Positions 46,973 through 59,509 of a stretch of DNA of 64,000 bases are shown here, one piece after another (within the stretch, counting starts at the first letter, position 1; each line of letters begins with the position of its first letter). The stretch lies in assembly GCA_949361645.1 (NCBI GenBank), contig OX442415.1, positions 17,945,269-18,009,268 of the forward strand, read 5' to 3'. The translations under genes were made by a program, and so were the position numbers. The notes under the pieces are model-generated. The model saw only the letters and a list, made by a program, of their open reading frames with translations, did not search any database and was not told where the DNA came from. The DNA comes from Spongilla lacustris. Its lineage: Eukaryota; Porifera; Demospongiae; Spongillida; Spongillidae.

Positions 46973-47479
46973 ATGTCAACTTTCGTTTACTTTGTCGCAA
47001 AAAAGTTAGCCTCGAAAGGTTGGGTCCTAAAAGTCAGCCATTTTCGGATGAATAACATTACAATTATTTACATTATTGTGGTTATCGTTGTTATGAGTGA
47101 AGGTGGAAGAATTGAACAAGCGGATAACGGTTCTTTTCAGAACCAAACGGAAGGTCCAGTATTACGCGGGCTGCTACGAAGAGCTATCAAAGAGGTACTG
47201 CCACTTTGGGAAAGTTTGAAAGAAAAAATAAAGTGCTCCAAGGGGAAATCCCAGAGGCTGGGCCAGAGCTGCAGCTGCAGGTTTGAAGAGGCAATCGTTA
47301 AATCTATCAAGTTGACGAGTCGAATTCAAGGGACTGCATCTTATTACTCGGAAATGACGAGCAAGGAACTGGAATCGTTAACCCAGCACATGCCAAACCT
47401 GTCTGACATTGATGCTAGGATCGATGCTCGCATTGAGAATGTACTACATCGAACTGAGCGAGGTAATTTCTCTGATTGA
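46973..47479 (+). CDS. Unassigned ORF inside an inverted repeat
   Basis: 168 codons; the more convincing start is the internal MSEGGRIEQADNGSFQNQTE. The rest is helical and charged, including LLRRAIKEVLPLWESLKEK and ELESLTQHMPNLSDIDARID. No family is recognised. Most of it is repeated as an inverted, internally deleted copy immediately downstream, which suggests a transposon-derived ORF. Confidence 0.35.
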   Translation: MSTFVYFVAKKLASKGWVLKVSHFRMNNITIIYIIVVIVVMSEGGRIEQADNGSFQNQTEGPVLRGLLRRAIKEVLPLWESLKEKIKCSKGKSQRLGQSCSCRFEEAIVKSIKLTSRIQGTASYYSEMTSKELESLTQHMPNLSDIDARIDARIENVLHRTERGNFSD

Positions 47480-47716
47480 TGCAAAGAGTGCTCAGTTCAA
47501 TGTAGTACATTCTCAGTGCGAGTGCCCTAGCATCAATGCTGAGCTAACGAGTCCAGTTCTTTGCTCACTATTTCTTAAAACCTGCAGCTTTGGGGTTTCC
47601 CCTTGGAGTATTTCTTTGTTTCAAACCTTCCCAAAGTGGCAGTACCTCTTTGCTAGCTCTTCGTGGTAGCCGTTTTCAGCTTGTTCGCTTCACTCATAAC
47701 AACGATAACCACAATA
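47073..47716. repeat. Large inverted repeat with a 29-bp spacer
   Basis: The left arm 47073-47460 (TATTGTGGTTATCGTTGTTA … ATGTACTACAT…GAACTGAGC) matches the reverse complement of 47490-47716. The right arm has lost about 160 bases inside. Such a structure could be the end of a foldback element or a rearranged head-to-head duplication. Confidence 0.8.
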
Positions 47717-47882
47717 CAGTCTGCCCTCCTTATGAGCACACCACTTTATAAGCTCATTCCCTCCTTATAAGCTCAGGGGTGTGTACCTAAACTAATTCAT
47801 AACCCACAGTGTATATTGCATGTAACTTGAAAGCTACCACAGTATATACTGCATTTAAGATGAAAGCTAACAGTGCATACAG

Positions 47883-47992
47883 AAGTTACAAGTTAGAGTC
47901 CTCCTGAGTTCGGTACGATGCTGATGTTGAACAAAGGTGGGCTTCTGCTCATGACATGTACAGAGCAAATCTGGAGTAGAACCTCTAAGAGG
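47883..47992 (+). pseudogene. Frameshifted Arg-rich fragment, copy 3
   Basis: DNA similar to 25813-25920 (TACAAGTTAGAGTCCTCC…GACATGTACAGAGCAAATC) with substitutions and a frameshift. It precedes the recombinase remnant. Confidence 0.4.
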
Positions 47993-48241
47993 TGGTGACA
48001 TGAACAAATTCTGCTGTGGTGATGGCAGTGAGTGTCCAATCCCCAACATATTAAAGACACTCAAACACAGGGACAGCTACATTTACATGCCTTGTAGCCA
48101 TGATGGAGCGATATTTCAACATGGGTGGATCGTCTACAAAGTGTTCTGTGCACCAAGGAAGGTGAGAGATTGTGTAAAGCTAGTGGGATTATTGACACAA
48201 GACTCAGGGAGTTGTTATTGGAGAAGATAACTCAGTAGGGT

Positions 48242-48400
48242 ATGGACCCAAGTGCATTTGGCATGCACGGTGGTGCCATTGCTGCAGCAGGGGCTGGTGG
48301 GGCTGACCACATATTCAAAAGGCATGGGCACTGGAGGTCTGAATCTGCCAAGGATGGTCATGTCAAGGAACATGGTTGTCTGTTACAAAGTGCCTGTGTA
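48242..48400 (+). pseudogene. Tyrosine-recombinase (YR) domain remnant
   Basis: The frame reads DPSAFGMHGGAIAAAGAGGA, then DHIFKRHGHWRSESAKDGHV and KE. This is the core of eukaryotic tyrosine recombinases, where HSLR.GGATAAA.AG…FKRHGRWRSE.AKDGYV is usual; DIRS-like retrotransposons and Cryptons carry it. The HxxR box is altered (FGMHGG) and the frame is lost after HVKE, before the catalytic tyrosine, so it is inactive. The same segment, further deleted, lies at 44.6-44.97 kb. Confidence 0.65.
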
Positions 48401-48839
48401 TACGGTCCCAGCTGGACCAGCCAGTGCTACCACGTGATAATATTAAGTTGGCATGCACAGTCAGCACTGCACCAATGGTCATGTGATCTGGGAAGGAGGT
48501 AGGTACCATGAGAGGGCATGTAGTGGGAGATACACTTTCCTGTCTATTGAAAGTATTGAATTAGCCAGGGCCCTCCTAAATAGGACCAGTATTCATGCTT
48601 TCAGAAGCTATGCCACGGCTGTTTCGAGATGGTTATTAGGTTGTTAATTAGAATACGTATGTATATTACGGTACAATTCTTATCCGGGTCCCATAGGAGC
48701 TCATTAAAATTAAGTTCCCTATATTGTGAAGATGCGTTTGCCATAAAATACCAATATATTTTTCAGCTGTTCTATATTCAGTTCGGCACTACAAAACGTC
48801 AATGTGCACTACTGAGGGATGTTCTTTATTAGTCCACTA

Positions 48840-49253
48840 AAGTCACGCATCTCACGATTTCTTTGTTTTTGTTATGGCATTCCTGGAGCACTCCAACGGC
48901 AAGCCGTTTTTCTCGAGAGGGTGTGAAATGCACCTTATTGTAAAGATAGATCATTGCCCTTTTTAAACATGCCTAGCTTATGTGCAGACTTATTTTCTGC
49001 AGCGAGAACAAAACCCTTTACCCTGGACTAGCTAATCATGAATAAAGCGGTATCACGTGCGCTTATGCTGCGGATGGAAATTTCTTCATGTCAAGTGCAG
49101 TAGGGTATACCGGGCCTTTCATGCGGACACAATTATGTCTCGAGGCAATCTAGAGACAACCTACAGCTGTGCTAGCCTACTTTCTCTGTGGAACTGCTGC
49201 TTCCTGCTAATTTCTACAAAACAAAGGCTTGCTATGTAGGTTGAGAGGATAGA
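48840..49253. other. Nothing recognised
   Basis: Mixed sequence between the recombinase remnant and a minisatellite. One short plus-strand ORF (49057-49239) has no support. Confidence 0.5.
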
Positions 49254-49425
49254 AAGTGCTAATGGGAGGAGGAAGGTGCTAATGGGAGGAGGAAGGTGCT
49301 AATGAGAGGAGGAAGGTGCTAATGGGAGGAGGAAGGTGCTAATGGGAGGAGGAAGGTGCTAATGGGAGGAGGAAGGTGCTAATGAGAGGAGGAAGGTGCT
49401 AATGGGAGGAGGAAGGTGCTAATCC
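49254..49425. repeat. 20-bp minisatellite, about 8.5 copies
   Basis: Unit GTGCTAATGGGAGGAGGAAG, nearly perfect, with an AATGAGAGG variant in two copies. Confidence 0.95.
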
Positions 49426-49739
49426 TTTCATCCCTAGGTTTTCTTAAGGGCACTAGTTCAGCATAGTAAGCCCCGCCCCTCTGGCAATGTCTCCCTCCCC
49501 AGCTGCCACACCCACCTCAGTTTTCACCCACTTCATGTTGGGTAGTCAGGCATACCTGCTAATTCAAGGTGTGCTTGGCAAGCTCTACAGGTTTATTTTG
49601 CCCTTTTCCTGCAATGAGACATGGCTATACAATACAAGTGGGTGGAGCTAGTTATGTGACTAGAGCTTGTGATGATGTATTCTTGAATGTGTGTATCCCA
49701 CAAGCCACATGTCCTTCTTGTGTTTTGGCCTACATGCAC

Positions 49740-49940
49740 ACCCTCTTGCTCCCTTGCTCCCTCTCCATCCATCCCTCTCCTCCCTCTCCCTTCCTCCCTC
49801 ACTCTCCCATCCCTTCTTTCTTCCCTCTCCCTCCACCTCCCTTCCTCTCCTTCCCCTCCTCCCTCCCTCCCTTCCTCCCTCCCTCTCCCTCCCCTCCTCC
49901 CTCCCTCCCTTCCTCCCTCCCTCCTACCCCTCCCTTCCCA
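49740..49940. repeat. CCCTCCCT pyrimidine tract
   Basis: About 200 bases of CCCTCCCTTCCT on the plus strand. All overlapping open frames on either strand are compositional. Confidence 0.9.
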
Positions 49941-50207
49941 GGTGCAGGATAGGTGTGAGGGAGGGGGCCATCCATGGGTAGTGTGCTGGAGGCAGGACAC
50001 AGCAGGAGTGGAGTGTGTTGCAGGATGAGATGGCATAGAAGAGAGCAGGCTCCGCATGGATGTTCCTCTACACCGTTCTCACCTTCCTCCCTAACAAGCA
50101 CACGCCTTTTTTGTCCTGACATTTTGTCTGAACGTAATTATGTGTGGACAAATGGCTTAATTGATCAGAAAATGGCATCTGTCCAAACATTATCTGAAAC
50201 CCTGTAG

Positions 50208-50335
50208 CCCCATCCCTCCACCTACCCACCACATAGCCCCACCCCTCCACCTACCCATCACATAGCCCCACCCCTCTACCTGCAAATCACATAGCCCCAC
50301 CCCTCTACCTACACATCACATAGCCCCACCCCTGA
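50208..50335. repeat. Minisatellite of about 31 bp, 4 copies
   Basis: Unit CACATAGCCCCACCCCTCCA plus CCTACCCAT, imperfect. Confidence 0.85.
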
Positions 50336-50474
50336 GTTGAAGATGTACATGCATACACACATCAGGTTAGCCCAGTCAGCTCAATTGTTCAATGCCAAAG
50401 CTTTTAACCCCTGACCAACTCTGTACCCATGACAGGTGGCCTGTATACCACCAGGTAAGGACTGTGGTACTTAC

Positions 50475-50564
50475 TCCAGTGTCTGTAGATGTGGGATCTC
50501 CTTAAGAATGTCTCCTAGCAATGACCAGTCACTGCAGCCTCTCTCCTTGAAGCAGCCATACAAA
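50475..50564 (-). CDS. LRR exon (90 nt), distinct type, upstream of the array
   Basis: Acceptor (CATGCACACAG|T) and donor (CTGGA|GTAAGTACC) enclose t-LYGCFKERGCSDWSLLGDIL…KEIPHLQTL-ga, one LRR of 30 residues in phase 2. GA plus C of the next exon gives Asp, so the join reads LQTLD-LLANNIGDEG, a proper LxLxxN junction. It is unlike the array exons in sequence, so it marks the 5' flank of the duplicated block. No further upstream exon was recognised in this window. Confidence 0.75.
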
Positions 50565-51730
50565 CTGTGTGCATGAGAAGAGGTCAGTTTAACAGTAACA
50601 TGACAACACATCAGATAAAGATAATCATTAATGACTACCAGTGGTAGATCAAGGGTGTGTATAGCCACACCCCTCAAGCACCATGTCACTAACCAGATGC
50701 TATGATGTGCAATGAAGCACACCAAAGGAATGGTATGAAAAAGTACTCGTAACGTTTGCATTGAGCCGGTTTGCATCGCACGCAATTAACGTTGGCATAC
50801 AGCATGCGTGGACCATGGTAGCATTTATAGAAGGTAGCATTTTAAAACATAACCTATGGCGGCTATGCATCATCCACACGCCCAGATAGACGCATCACTA
50901 GCCACATACGGCTGACCAGTTATTTAAGCTAGTGTCGGGATCGAGTCTGTGAGATTTCTGTCCTTTTTACACGAAATGAACAAATTTACATCGTGGATAA
51001 AGCGTTTGCATAGGAATGACAAAGAGTACGTCAAAGGTAGTGCTGTATGTAAGTGCAAGAAGCAGGGAAAGGCAGTAAACATAATATGAACCTATAGCAA
51101 CCTGTTACGGAGCAGTGGCTTAAAAAGTTTGACATTGTTATATTAAATGGGTCCACTGTGTGAATTACAGGCTATAGGCACTATGAAGAGGCACCACCAC
51201 AGGCCTTTAGTTTAGACGACTGGGACTTGGTCTCTTATAGCCTAATGTGCATGTAAAGTGTACAACAATTTGTTGCTTCACACATGAATAATGCATGTCC
51301 TGTCAATCAATAATGATGTCCTCGGGACCATTTTCAACTATGTCAGGACACTTTGTCAGAATAATTTTTTCACTCCACTAAACCCCCTAAAATAGCCAAA
51401 TATAGAGCCCACGAGTAATTAGCCAAAACCAATATATCACTAATCAGGTGCAAATATCATATTACAGATAACACAGTAGGGCAGTAGCTAGCCTTGTACC
51501 CAGACAGATTATGTAAGGATGACCACATAATGTATAATGCTACGTAAAAGGATCTGGTGTCAAGTTAACCAAAGTCATTCTGGGCAATGGGATTGGAATG
51601 CAATGAATTACTTAACATAAGTTATTAATAGAATCACGTCAAAGTAATAATTAAGACAGAGGAGGCATTTGGACGGCTTGGTGCAGAAATAGTATCACCT
51701 TTATACCATCTCCATGCAGTGTTGTCCACT

Positions 51731-51880
51731 CCTGAGGCATTGCACAGCAACAGAGGCCAGAGTTGGGTGGGCACCATTTGGAGTTCAAAATGCAAAAACC
51801 AGTCAAGGCTGAGTCTGGCCTCTGCTGTGGTACAATTAGTGCCCACCCAAGATTGGCCTGTGCTAAGCCTCAGGAGTTTT
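51731..51880. repeat. Hairpin-forming short element
   Basis: CCTGAGGCATTGCACAG…TTGGGTGGGCAC at the left and the complement of CCTGAGGCTTAGCACAGGCC…TTGGGTGGGCAC at the right form an imperfect inverted repeat of about 40 bp arms. It is a MITE-like shape without clear target duplication. Confidence 0.5.
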
Positions 51881-54800
51881 GGTGATTTTCCTTTTGCACT
51901 TCCAGTTGGCAAGACAGTGGCACCTACGTAATATCACAATTTCACTGCATCATATTGCTTGGGCCCAAATTGATGGTAACCCAAAGCCATCGAATAACAG
52001 CATTGTCGCGCGAGGAATTGGGCATAAGGAGCTTAATAAGTAGATGGGAATGCAATTAACACCAGAGATAATATATAAAGGGATTGGAAATGAGTCCACT
52101 TATCACATATTAACGCGTGCCATCCCTACCGAATCCTTATAGGTGTATCAAACCCACAAGCGTTGTGGACGTTTTTTTCAATGCACATGTCAGTCAGTTC
52201 TGTGTTTTTTTTTTTGTCCTTATACTTCCCAATGACCAAGTCCAGTAAGGGGTTCTTGGAGCTCTCATTCCAGCCTGCACTGAGCATTGAAACACATTAT
52301 TTGCTCTTGATTGCTGGTGTTACTACTGATAACAGGTTTACAGGCTGTGACAAGCATGCAGATGGTTACATGTACGTATTTCAAGTTCAATAGCAACAAA
52401 AATCTCAAAGGACACACACTCAATCTATTGAACATCAACAAAACAGATTAGAACAAGCTGATCAGCCACTGTCCAGTTTGAACAACACCTTCTGATATGA
52501 CTGGCACAGAGACAGTGCAAGTCGACGGCGATGGATCAACTCTAGCCTCAAGTTGATATCTTGTAATAGCTACGTGAACACTGACATTCTTGCGTTCAAT
52601 GGACACTATCAACGAATGCTTCGCGCGTTCCTTGGTTCTCCCCAGTTTAAATTTTCTTTTACCCATCACCTTTGAAGAAGCGCATGCCATGTAGCATTTA
52701 TGAGTTATACGTAAAAGTATTTGGACGCAAAAATATGACGCAACAGCTACAAGACAATATAGGTTTTAGGTACCCAACGTGCTCGATGAAGGGTGAACTG
52801 TCCCACAAAATTACCCTACCCGACATTGTACTGGCTCAGTTCCGAGCACAGTCGCTACAAACAAATACACCACGCAAAAGTTCAATCACCTAGCATGTAA
52901 TATAGTGATTTTCAGAATGAAGAGACTAAGATTTTGTCCCAAAAAAAAAGGCGCTATGGACAATCGCCATTTTGGCCAAATAACGCTTTTAAAAAGCGCG
53001 ATAGAACACCTTTAGCCGTTTTCAAATTGAGCAGCACGAGGTGCCTTTAGTAGCCTACCTTCCCACAGCAGTGAAAAGTCCCTCCTCTTCTTGGTTGGAA
53101 CAAACAATCGATTTTTAGTCCCCGTTTCACACTTTACAACACGTGCAATTCAAACATGGTCGGATGGTACGCACGGTCAAGCATAGACTCTATGGGCGCA
53201 CGTATCTCTGTTAACACGTCACTTGGCATTCTATGAAATCTGATTGGTGCCGCCAGCACAAAGGTCATACATAATGCTTATGTAATGAGTCTGGGTACGA
53301 GACTAGGTAGCCGCTACGCCACACCACTTTAAGAGAGGCGTTTCATTAAACAGCTCCTGCGGGTTGTCTTAGTAAGCAGAAAGCTATCACGCATACCAAT
53401 CTCCACCTAATCTACCTTACCGATGGGTTACAATTCTTACCACCAATTACAAGCGAAACTCAACCTAGGTCCATACAATATGAATATTAGATGTAGGCCT
53501 CGTTACGCTACACATTCCTGTCAACAAAGCACCTACCGCGATTCATAGGACTGATCCGTTGAAGTAGGCGCTGATCCATCGACCAATCAAAGGCGTATAC
53601 CAGCTGGCCACTTAAAAGTCACGCGACAAACGGCTTATCAACGCCCGAGCTAGTCACGGGTCATGACGTTATTAAGAAATATTACGTCATGGTTAAAATC
53701 GATCGCAATTTAGTCTACTGTACAATGCATGTTACATGCTCGTAATGGTAATACGGCGTCCGGATTCGTAAGGTCACATCTTACAGTGCGTAACGTGATA
53801 CTAGACCTTAAAATCTTCACAAATTCTCTTGATTTGTAGTATCCAACATTTGAAAACGGAAAAAGCTTTACTAGCCATCTAGCAATAAGGGCGATTGAAA
53901 ATGAAATGTGCCACATTATTTTGGAGCCCGTATATAGGTATTTGTCAGACGCATGTTGCTGGAATAGCCAAAATCATGGCAAAACCAATTAGAGTAAAAA
54001 ACACTGCCATGGAATGTATAATGTAGCATACACATCATGTTTAGAAATGCATTCATACTTGTCGTACTTTTTTCTGTGATTATTTTATTCTCTACATAAT
54101 GCATTTTTAAGAACCTATCTGTTTCTTTTTTTTACATCGTGTAACCAACGGTGTGGTTTTAAAAATAAATTGACAAGACACATCAAATATCAGTAGAGAA
54201 ATGGATGCCAAAAAAATGGCATTTTCCAATATTGATCCTACGCGTAGGACATGGACCTGGAGAATTAAGGTTAAGATATATATTTTGCACAGACGCCTCT
54301 ACTGAAGTTAAACCGATCTTTCACCGTCTTTTTTGAAATGCCCATCAACTTACTGACAATTCTTACAGGCAGCTCGTCGCTCCAGACTAACTCCATGCAG
54401 AGAAAAGTCAATTCTAATATGTCGTGTATACTTAGGAGGCATCGAATTTATATAGGCGAATTGATGTTGATTTAATATAGGCCTGACCATGGGATTTATT
54501 TAATTGCGTCACCCACAGCATACTAACGCCCGCAGGCATTACAGGTTTGTGCACTCAACAGCAGTCCCACGTTTATGCACCATTTGATGGTACGTAAAGA
54601 GTACTAAAGTCAGTAAAGACTCTTTCCCTCAACCTCTTAGGCGTCCAATACTCATCGGAAAGTCCATAAGGGCCATGCATACGCCATTTTTCAAGTGAGA
54701 TATCGTGCATGCTATTTATGCTCGCGTCTACTCAAAAGTATTCAACCAATGACCGCGCCTTTTCATTTCGTAACACTATAGCACAGGCTAAAAGACTTCG

Positions 54801-55112
54801 TCATAATAAAAGACTCAAATAATCAAGTTGCTTCCGTGCCAAAAAAAAATAAAAACACAGAGTAAATCTATTCCGGTGGACTGAGATTACTAGGAAAGGA
54901 TATAGCCAAAGTAGGAAAATCAATGGGTAGGCTGGATTGCCGCACGGAACCCATCAGTAACTTTGAAGACTATGAAGGAATAAATGCATGCAATTACAGC
55001 AGAAGGACTAATAAGGAAGGCTACAAGCTACTGGATCACGGACGCCAAAAGGTAGCAACAGATGCCTTTGGACACGCTCTCTTCCTTAGCGGTAATCATT
55101 ACCGTTCAGTGA

Positions 55113-55136
55113 AAAAAGCTTACCGGTAAGCTTTTT
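55113..55136. repeat. Perfect 24-bp palindrome
   Basis: AAAAAGCTTACC followed directly by its reverse complement. It has no loop. The function is unknown. Confidence 0.8.
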
Positions 55137-56255
55137 ATCGCCGTATAGACATAGAGGAAATTCGATATAAAGAGTATGTACTTACGCATCATTTCATTTC
55201 ACGTAACATACTCAGTTTCGCACATCCAAATATCTGCAGTAAAAATTGTGACTGCATGGTTTGTACGAAGGTAGGTAGGTATTTTTGAAAATCTAGTTTT
55301 TCAATATAGTTTAAAGGCGATAAATCTTCAAATTTAATTTGCCTGGATCATGAAGCTTTGAGCGCTCTTTCACGCAGTTTTGTATATAAAATCGTGCGCA
55401 ATATCTAAGTTAAGAATGCACTGCTTTCTAATTATATAGAGTATAAAGTCAACGTTGTTTATTCTACCCTTCCAATGACGGGTCCTCCTCAAAAACGTCA
55501 AAAAACGTTGCGGGCAAGCAATTTCTATCTACTGTGACACTTTCAAGGATGATCAGGCTATGCGCAATGGCTCATTTTCAGCTCGTCGTTGAATGTGTCA
55601 CAGCTATGTCATTGCTAATCGTATTAACACAGAATTTGGTTTTCATAGAAAGGAATCAATACACTGTTAGGAGATATAGTAATTCGATTTATAATACACT
55701 TCTTTGTCGAATTGTGTAATCCAATCAACATTAAAGCCACGTAAATACGAGGGTATATACTCGGGTCCTATGCATAAACACATTGCATCGTTGTAGTGAT
55801 CTATGAGCGTTATTATATGCAACTTTCAGAATGTGCGCAATTATTTATATTCTCCACAGACCAAGTTATAGGACTGCGAGAGATGCATGCGTTAACCATG
55901 CATGCAAAGACCGTTTTATCTAGCTGCCTGAAGTGCATGTGAATGCTTTATATGATTCAATCGCAGCACAACTGATTCAGCACACACTTTTGGAGTTAAA
56001 ATGTCATGTGCATCCACGGGATGGTACATCAAATAAGATTAGAAGTACATAAAAAGTAAAAGTTGCACATTTGGCTGTGATTGCGCAGTGGCAAATGTTA
56101 CATACTGATGGACTAACCCAAATGCGATTTAAACAGGGCACAGGAGACCCAAGTGGCTTTAAGCACTTTTTGTGCTGTGAAAATACTAAGCCAGGGACTG
56201 TTATGTAGGAAATGGATTCAATGTTTTATTTTATTTGGCTGGGATTTTTTTTTTC

Positions 56256-56755
56256 TCTGTCATGTAAAAATGGCTCTGATGTGGTTTCCTGCCACAACAG
56301 AATCCGATACACCCTTTTTGAGTTCTGTCAACATGCATGCTTCAGCTTAAAGTTCGAAGCAGTCTGGGTCATGAAGCTCGACAAACGCGTCCAGCCCTCA
56401 TCTCTAACTGGGAGTTGGGCAAACCTGCTGCAATTGATCTTTTTGTCACATCTCTGCTTAATTCAGATAGCCTACAAGTAGCATGTGTGACGCCAAGTTA
56501 AGCAGCAATGGAGGCAGAACAGTAGAAGCACCACAGTAGTGATGCAAAATGTGGAGAGTTAGGTTGGGTTTGCATCCCCCTGGTGGTAGAGTCCTTTGGA
56601 AGTTGGGGACCAGAAGCTCAATGTAGTCTCTCCAGACTTGCAGGAAGACTAGGCACTAGACTGGGGCAGCCTAAGTCCTTCACAACAAATCAGATTAAAC
56701 TTGACCCTGATAAGAGCCAACTCCAGGGCCATTCTATCTAGAGTATGTGTTTGAC
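56256..56755 (+). pseudogene. C-terminal part of a non-LTR-like retroelement protein, copy P0
   Basis: Successive plus-strand frames give SCKNGSDVVSCHNRIRYTLF, ISNWELGKPAAIDLFVTS, and CGELGWVCIPLVVESFGSWG with EAQCSLSRLAGRL. This order (zinc-like H/C segment, KPAAFD.TVTSPL, then LGW.C.PL.VE..G.WG.EAQ..LSRLA) is the C-terminal half of a reverse transcriptase family common in sponge and cnidarian genomes (from memory). At least two frame changes mark it as dead. It lies outside the TIR element at 57768. Confidence 0.6.
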
Positions 56756-56972
56756 ATTGTGTTGTGTGTTTAAATTGTATATAATCTGAATAATAGATCA
56801 AATAAGAGATTTATTATTGTATTATCTGCAAAATATGTGATACTGCAACAAACAGTTTCAAGTCTATAGCTTAATTAATGATGTATAAATCAATAATACT
56901 TCAGCTAAGAGTACTAGGATTGATTGGAAAATTCATCACTGGGCACCTTTTACATGTAAGGCTAATCTTGAA

Positions 56973-57167
56973 ATGGTTGCCATGATTAAGATGTGCACAA
57001 TATCCAATGTCATTGGAGAGAAGCTAAGTGAAGAGAATGAGACTCTATTGTGTTTGAAGCACAATTATCAAGCTAGTGATGAGGAATCCCAATCCCAATT
57101 TCATGAAGGTATGAGCTTGGCTGTAAGAAGCACTCTTGAAGTTCTTGAGCATCGGTTCTGTCAATAA
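56973..57167 (+). other. Short ORF, unknown
   Basis: 64 codons including KLSEENETLLCLKHNYQASD, followed after stops by FIDGKVKCTKNQTLTWLQGK. The two stretches could be a decayed transposon ORF. The family is not recognised. Confidence 0.2.
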
Positions 57168-57767
57168 CCCATCAAAAGATATGCTAGTAAGAAGACAAGC
57201 CACTCCATTGCATAATATGCTATCTGAACAGACCTTTGGTCTTGTCGATTACCATGTTTATCATGCACCTAATGTTAATATATAGGCTTCATTGATGGGA
57301 AGGTGAAATGTACAAAAAATCAAACACTAACCTGGCTTCAGGGCAAAGCTGATGAAATTCAAGAAAAACTTATATTGTTTAAAGAGAGCATGATTTACTT
57401 GGCAACAAAGAAAAACCTATGATGAACTCATACTGAGAATACAAATTCAACATTATAGACTTCAAGAATAGTGAAGTAAGCAAGATTAAGTTTCTAGAGG
57501 CAAAACTGAAAATATACATATGTACTTGCTAATGAATGCAAAATAGAAGAAACATTTTCTCAAATCTCAACAGACACATTGAAATAGTAGTTAAAAAACC
57601 TTCATGGTGATTAGCTAAATACGTAGAGCAGTAGTGGAACATGTCACCTGGAAGGAACAAAAAATTTAATGGAAAAGTGTGGTTTGTAAAGAACAGTAAA
57701 CGAGGTACTAAATTAATTATTTCATATTGGACAGTGGAAGAAACTGAAGATAATGGAGAAGATGAAC

Positions 57768-58454
<687 letters not shown>

Positions 58455-59509
58455 AACCCTATTTTGCGGAACTTTATCACAACTTTGTTTGAGCCATATT
58501 TCCAGACATTTGCCATTTAACATCATGCCGCGGGCCTGGGGGTGTTCATGTATACCATAAAGTTCAGACAGCGTTGACACTAAAGAGAATATCTGTAGAC
58601 TTCGTCGGCGGCAAGATTGGTTAAAGAACTGATGTACCGCGGTATCACGAAATGGGAGTTCCATAATGTTATGTGACCGCATGCATTCCATTGAGCAGCA
58701 CTTATTATTTTAATAGATTCAACATGTACCTAAAAATAGTGTTGGTAGAATTGCATGCAACTTTCATTATCTATAGCACAGATATCCCCATGCATTTATA
58801 AGATCAAAACTATGCGCATAATAATAAACCAGAGATTGATGATCTGTGCAGTTTTTCTTCTAGCTTGCATGTGAGATGCCAAACCATATATTAATTTTAT
58901 AAAAGCAGCATGCAAGCAATATCATCATTGTATAACAATCATTTGTAGTGGCATCATTAGTAAAATGCATGCATGGATCTATGTGGCACCGGCATGCAAC
59001 ATACTTGAAAATCGTTCTGTTAAGGTTATGTAAAGAAGTAAGGAATTTCTAAAGGGATTGCTATTGTTGTTGCTATTGTTGTTGCAAATGTTGGGGGAAT
59101 ACTTTCGAATTCAGGGAATGGCATGTGAAAGTTATGATTCCGTTGTTCACACAAGTAATCTCTGTCCATCAAAGGATCGTATCGCGTGTGAGGTGTCCAC
59201 CATATGACTCAAAAGTGGGTTGCAGCAGTTTCTGGTTCCGGAGTGATATTACTTAATGAGTCGTTTTGTGCCATATTTGTAGAAATTGCATGATGCATGA
59301 ATGGTGTTAATACATGCATGCTGCAGCACGGGATGGTGTTTCATTGTAATACAATAAACTCTTTTGCAGTATATACAATAAGCTAAACGTGATCCAAGTC
59401 GAGATCACCACCATGTTTGCATATCAGGGAGTGATGGCCAAGGTGGTCCTGTGAATGGTTAGGGCAATAAACGCATGCATGTAGATCCTTCCAAGACACC
59501 AATGCCTAA

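Larger units (their letters stand above)
50570..56150. other. Mostly unique AT-rich sequence, no supported gene
   Basis: About 5.6 kb with short scattered frames on both strands (for example 52448-52690 minus, 54923-55129 plus) but no recognised motif or splice context. It contains a short hairpin element at 51731-51880 and a palindrome at 55113-55136. If the minus-strand LRR gene continues rightward, this would be intron. Confidence 0.5.

Noticed and set aside
49569..50122. Overlapping Pro/Ser- and Gly/Arg-rich ORFs on both strands
   Set aside because: They follow the CCCTCCCT tract and have no conserved or splice features.
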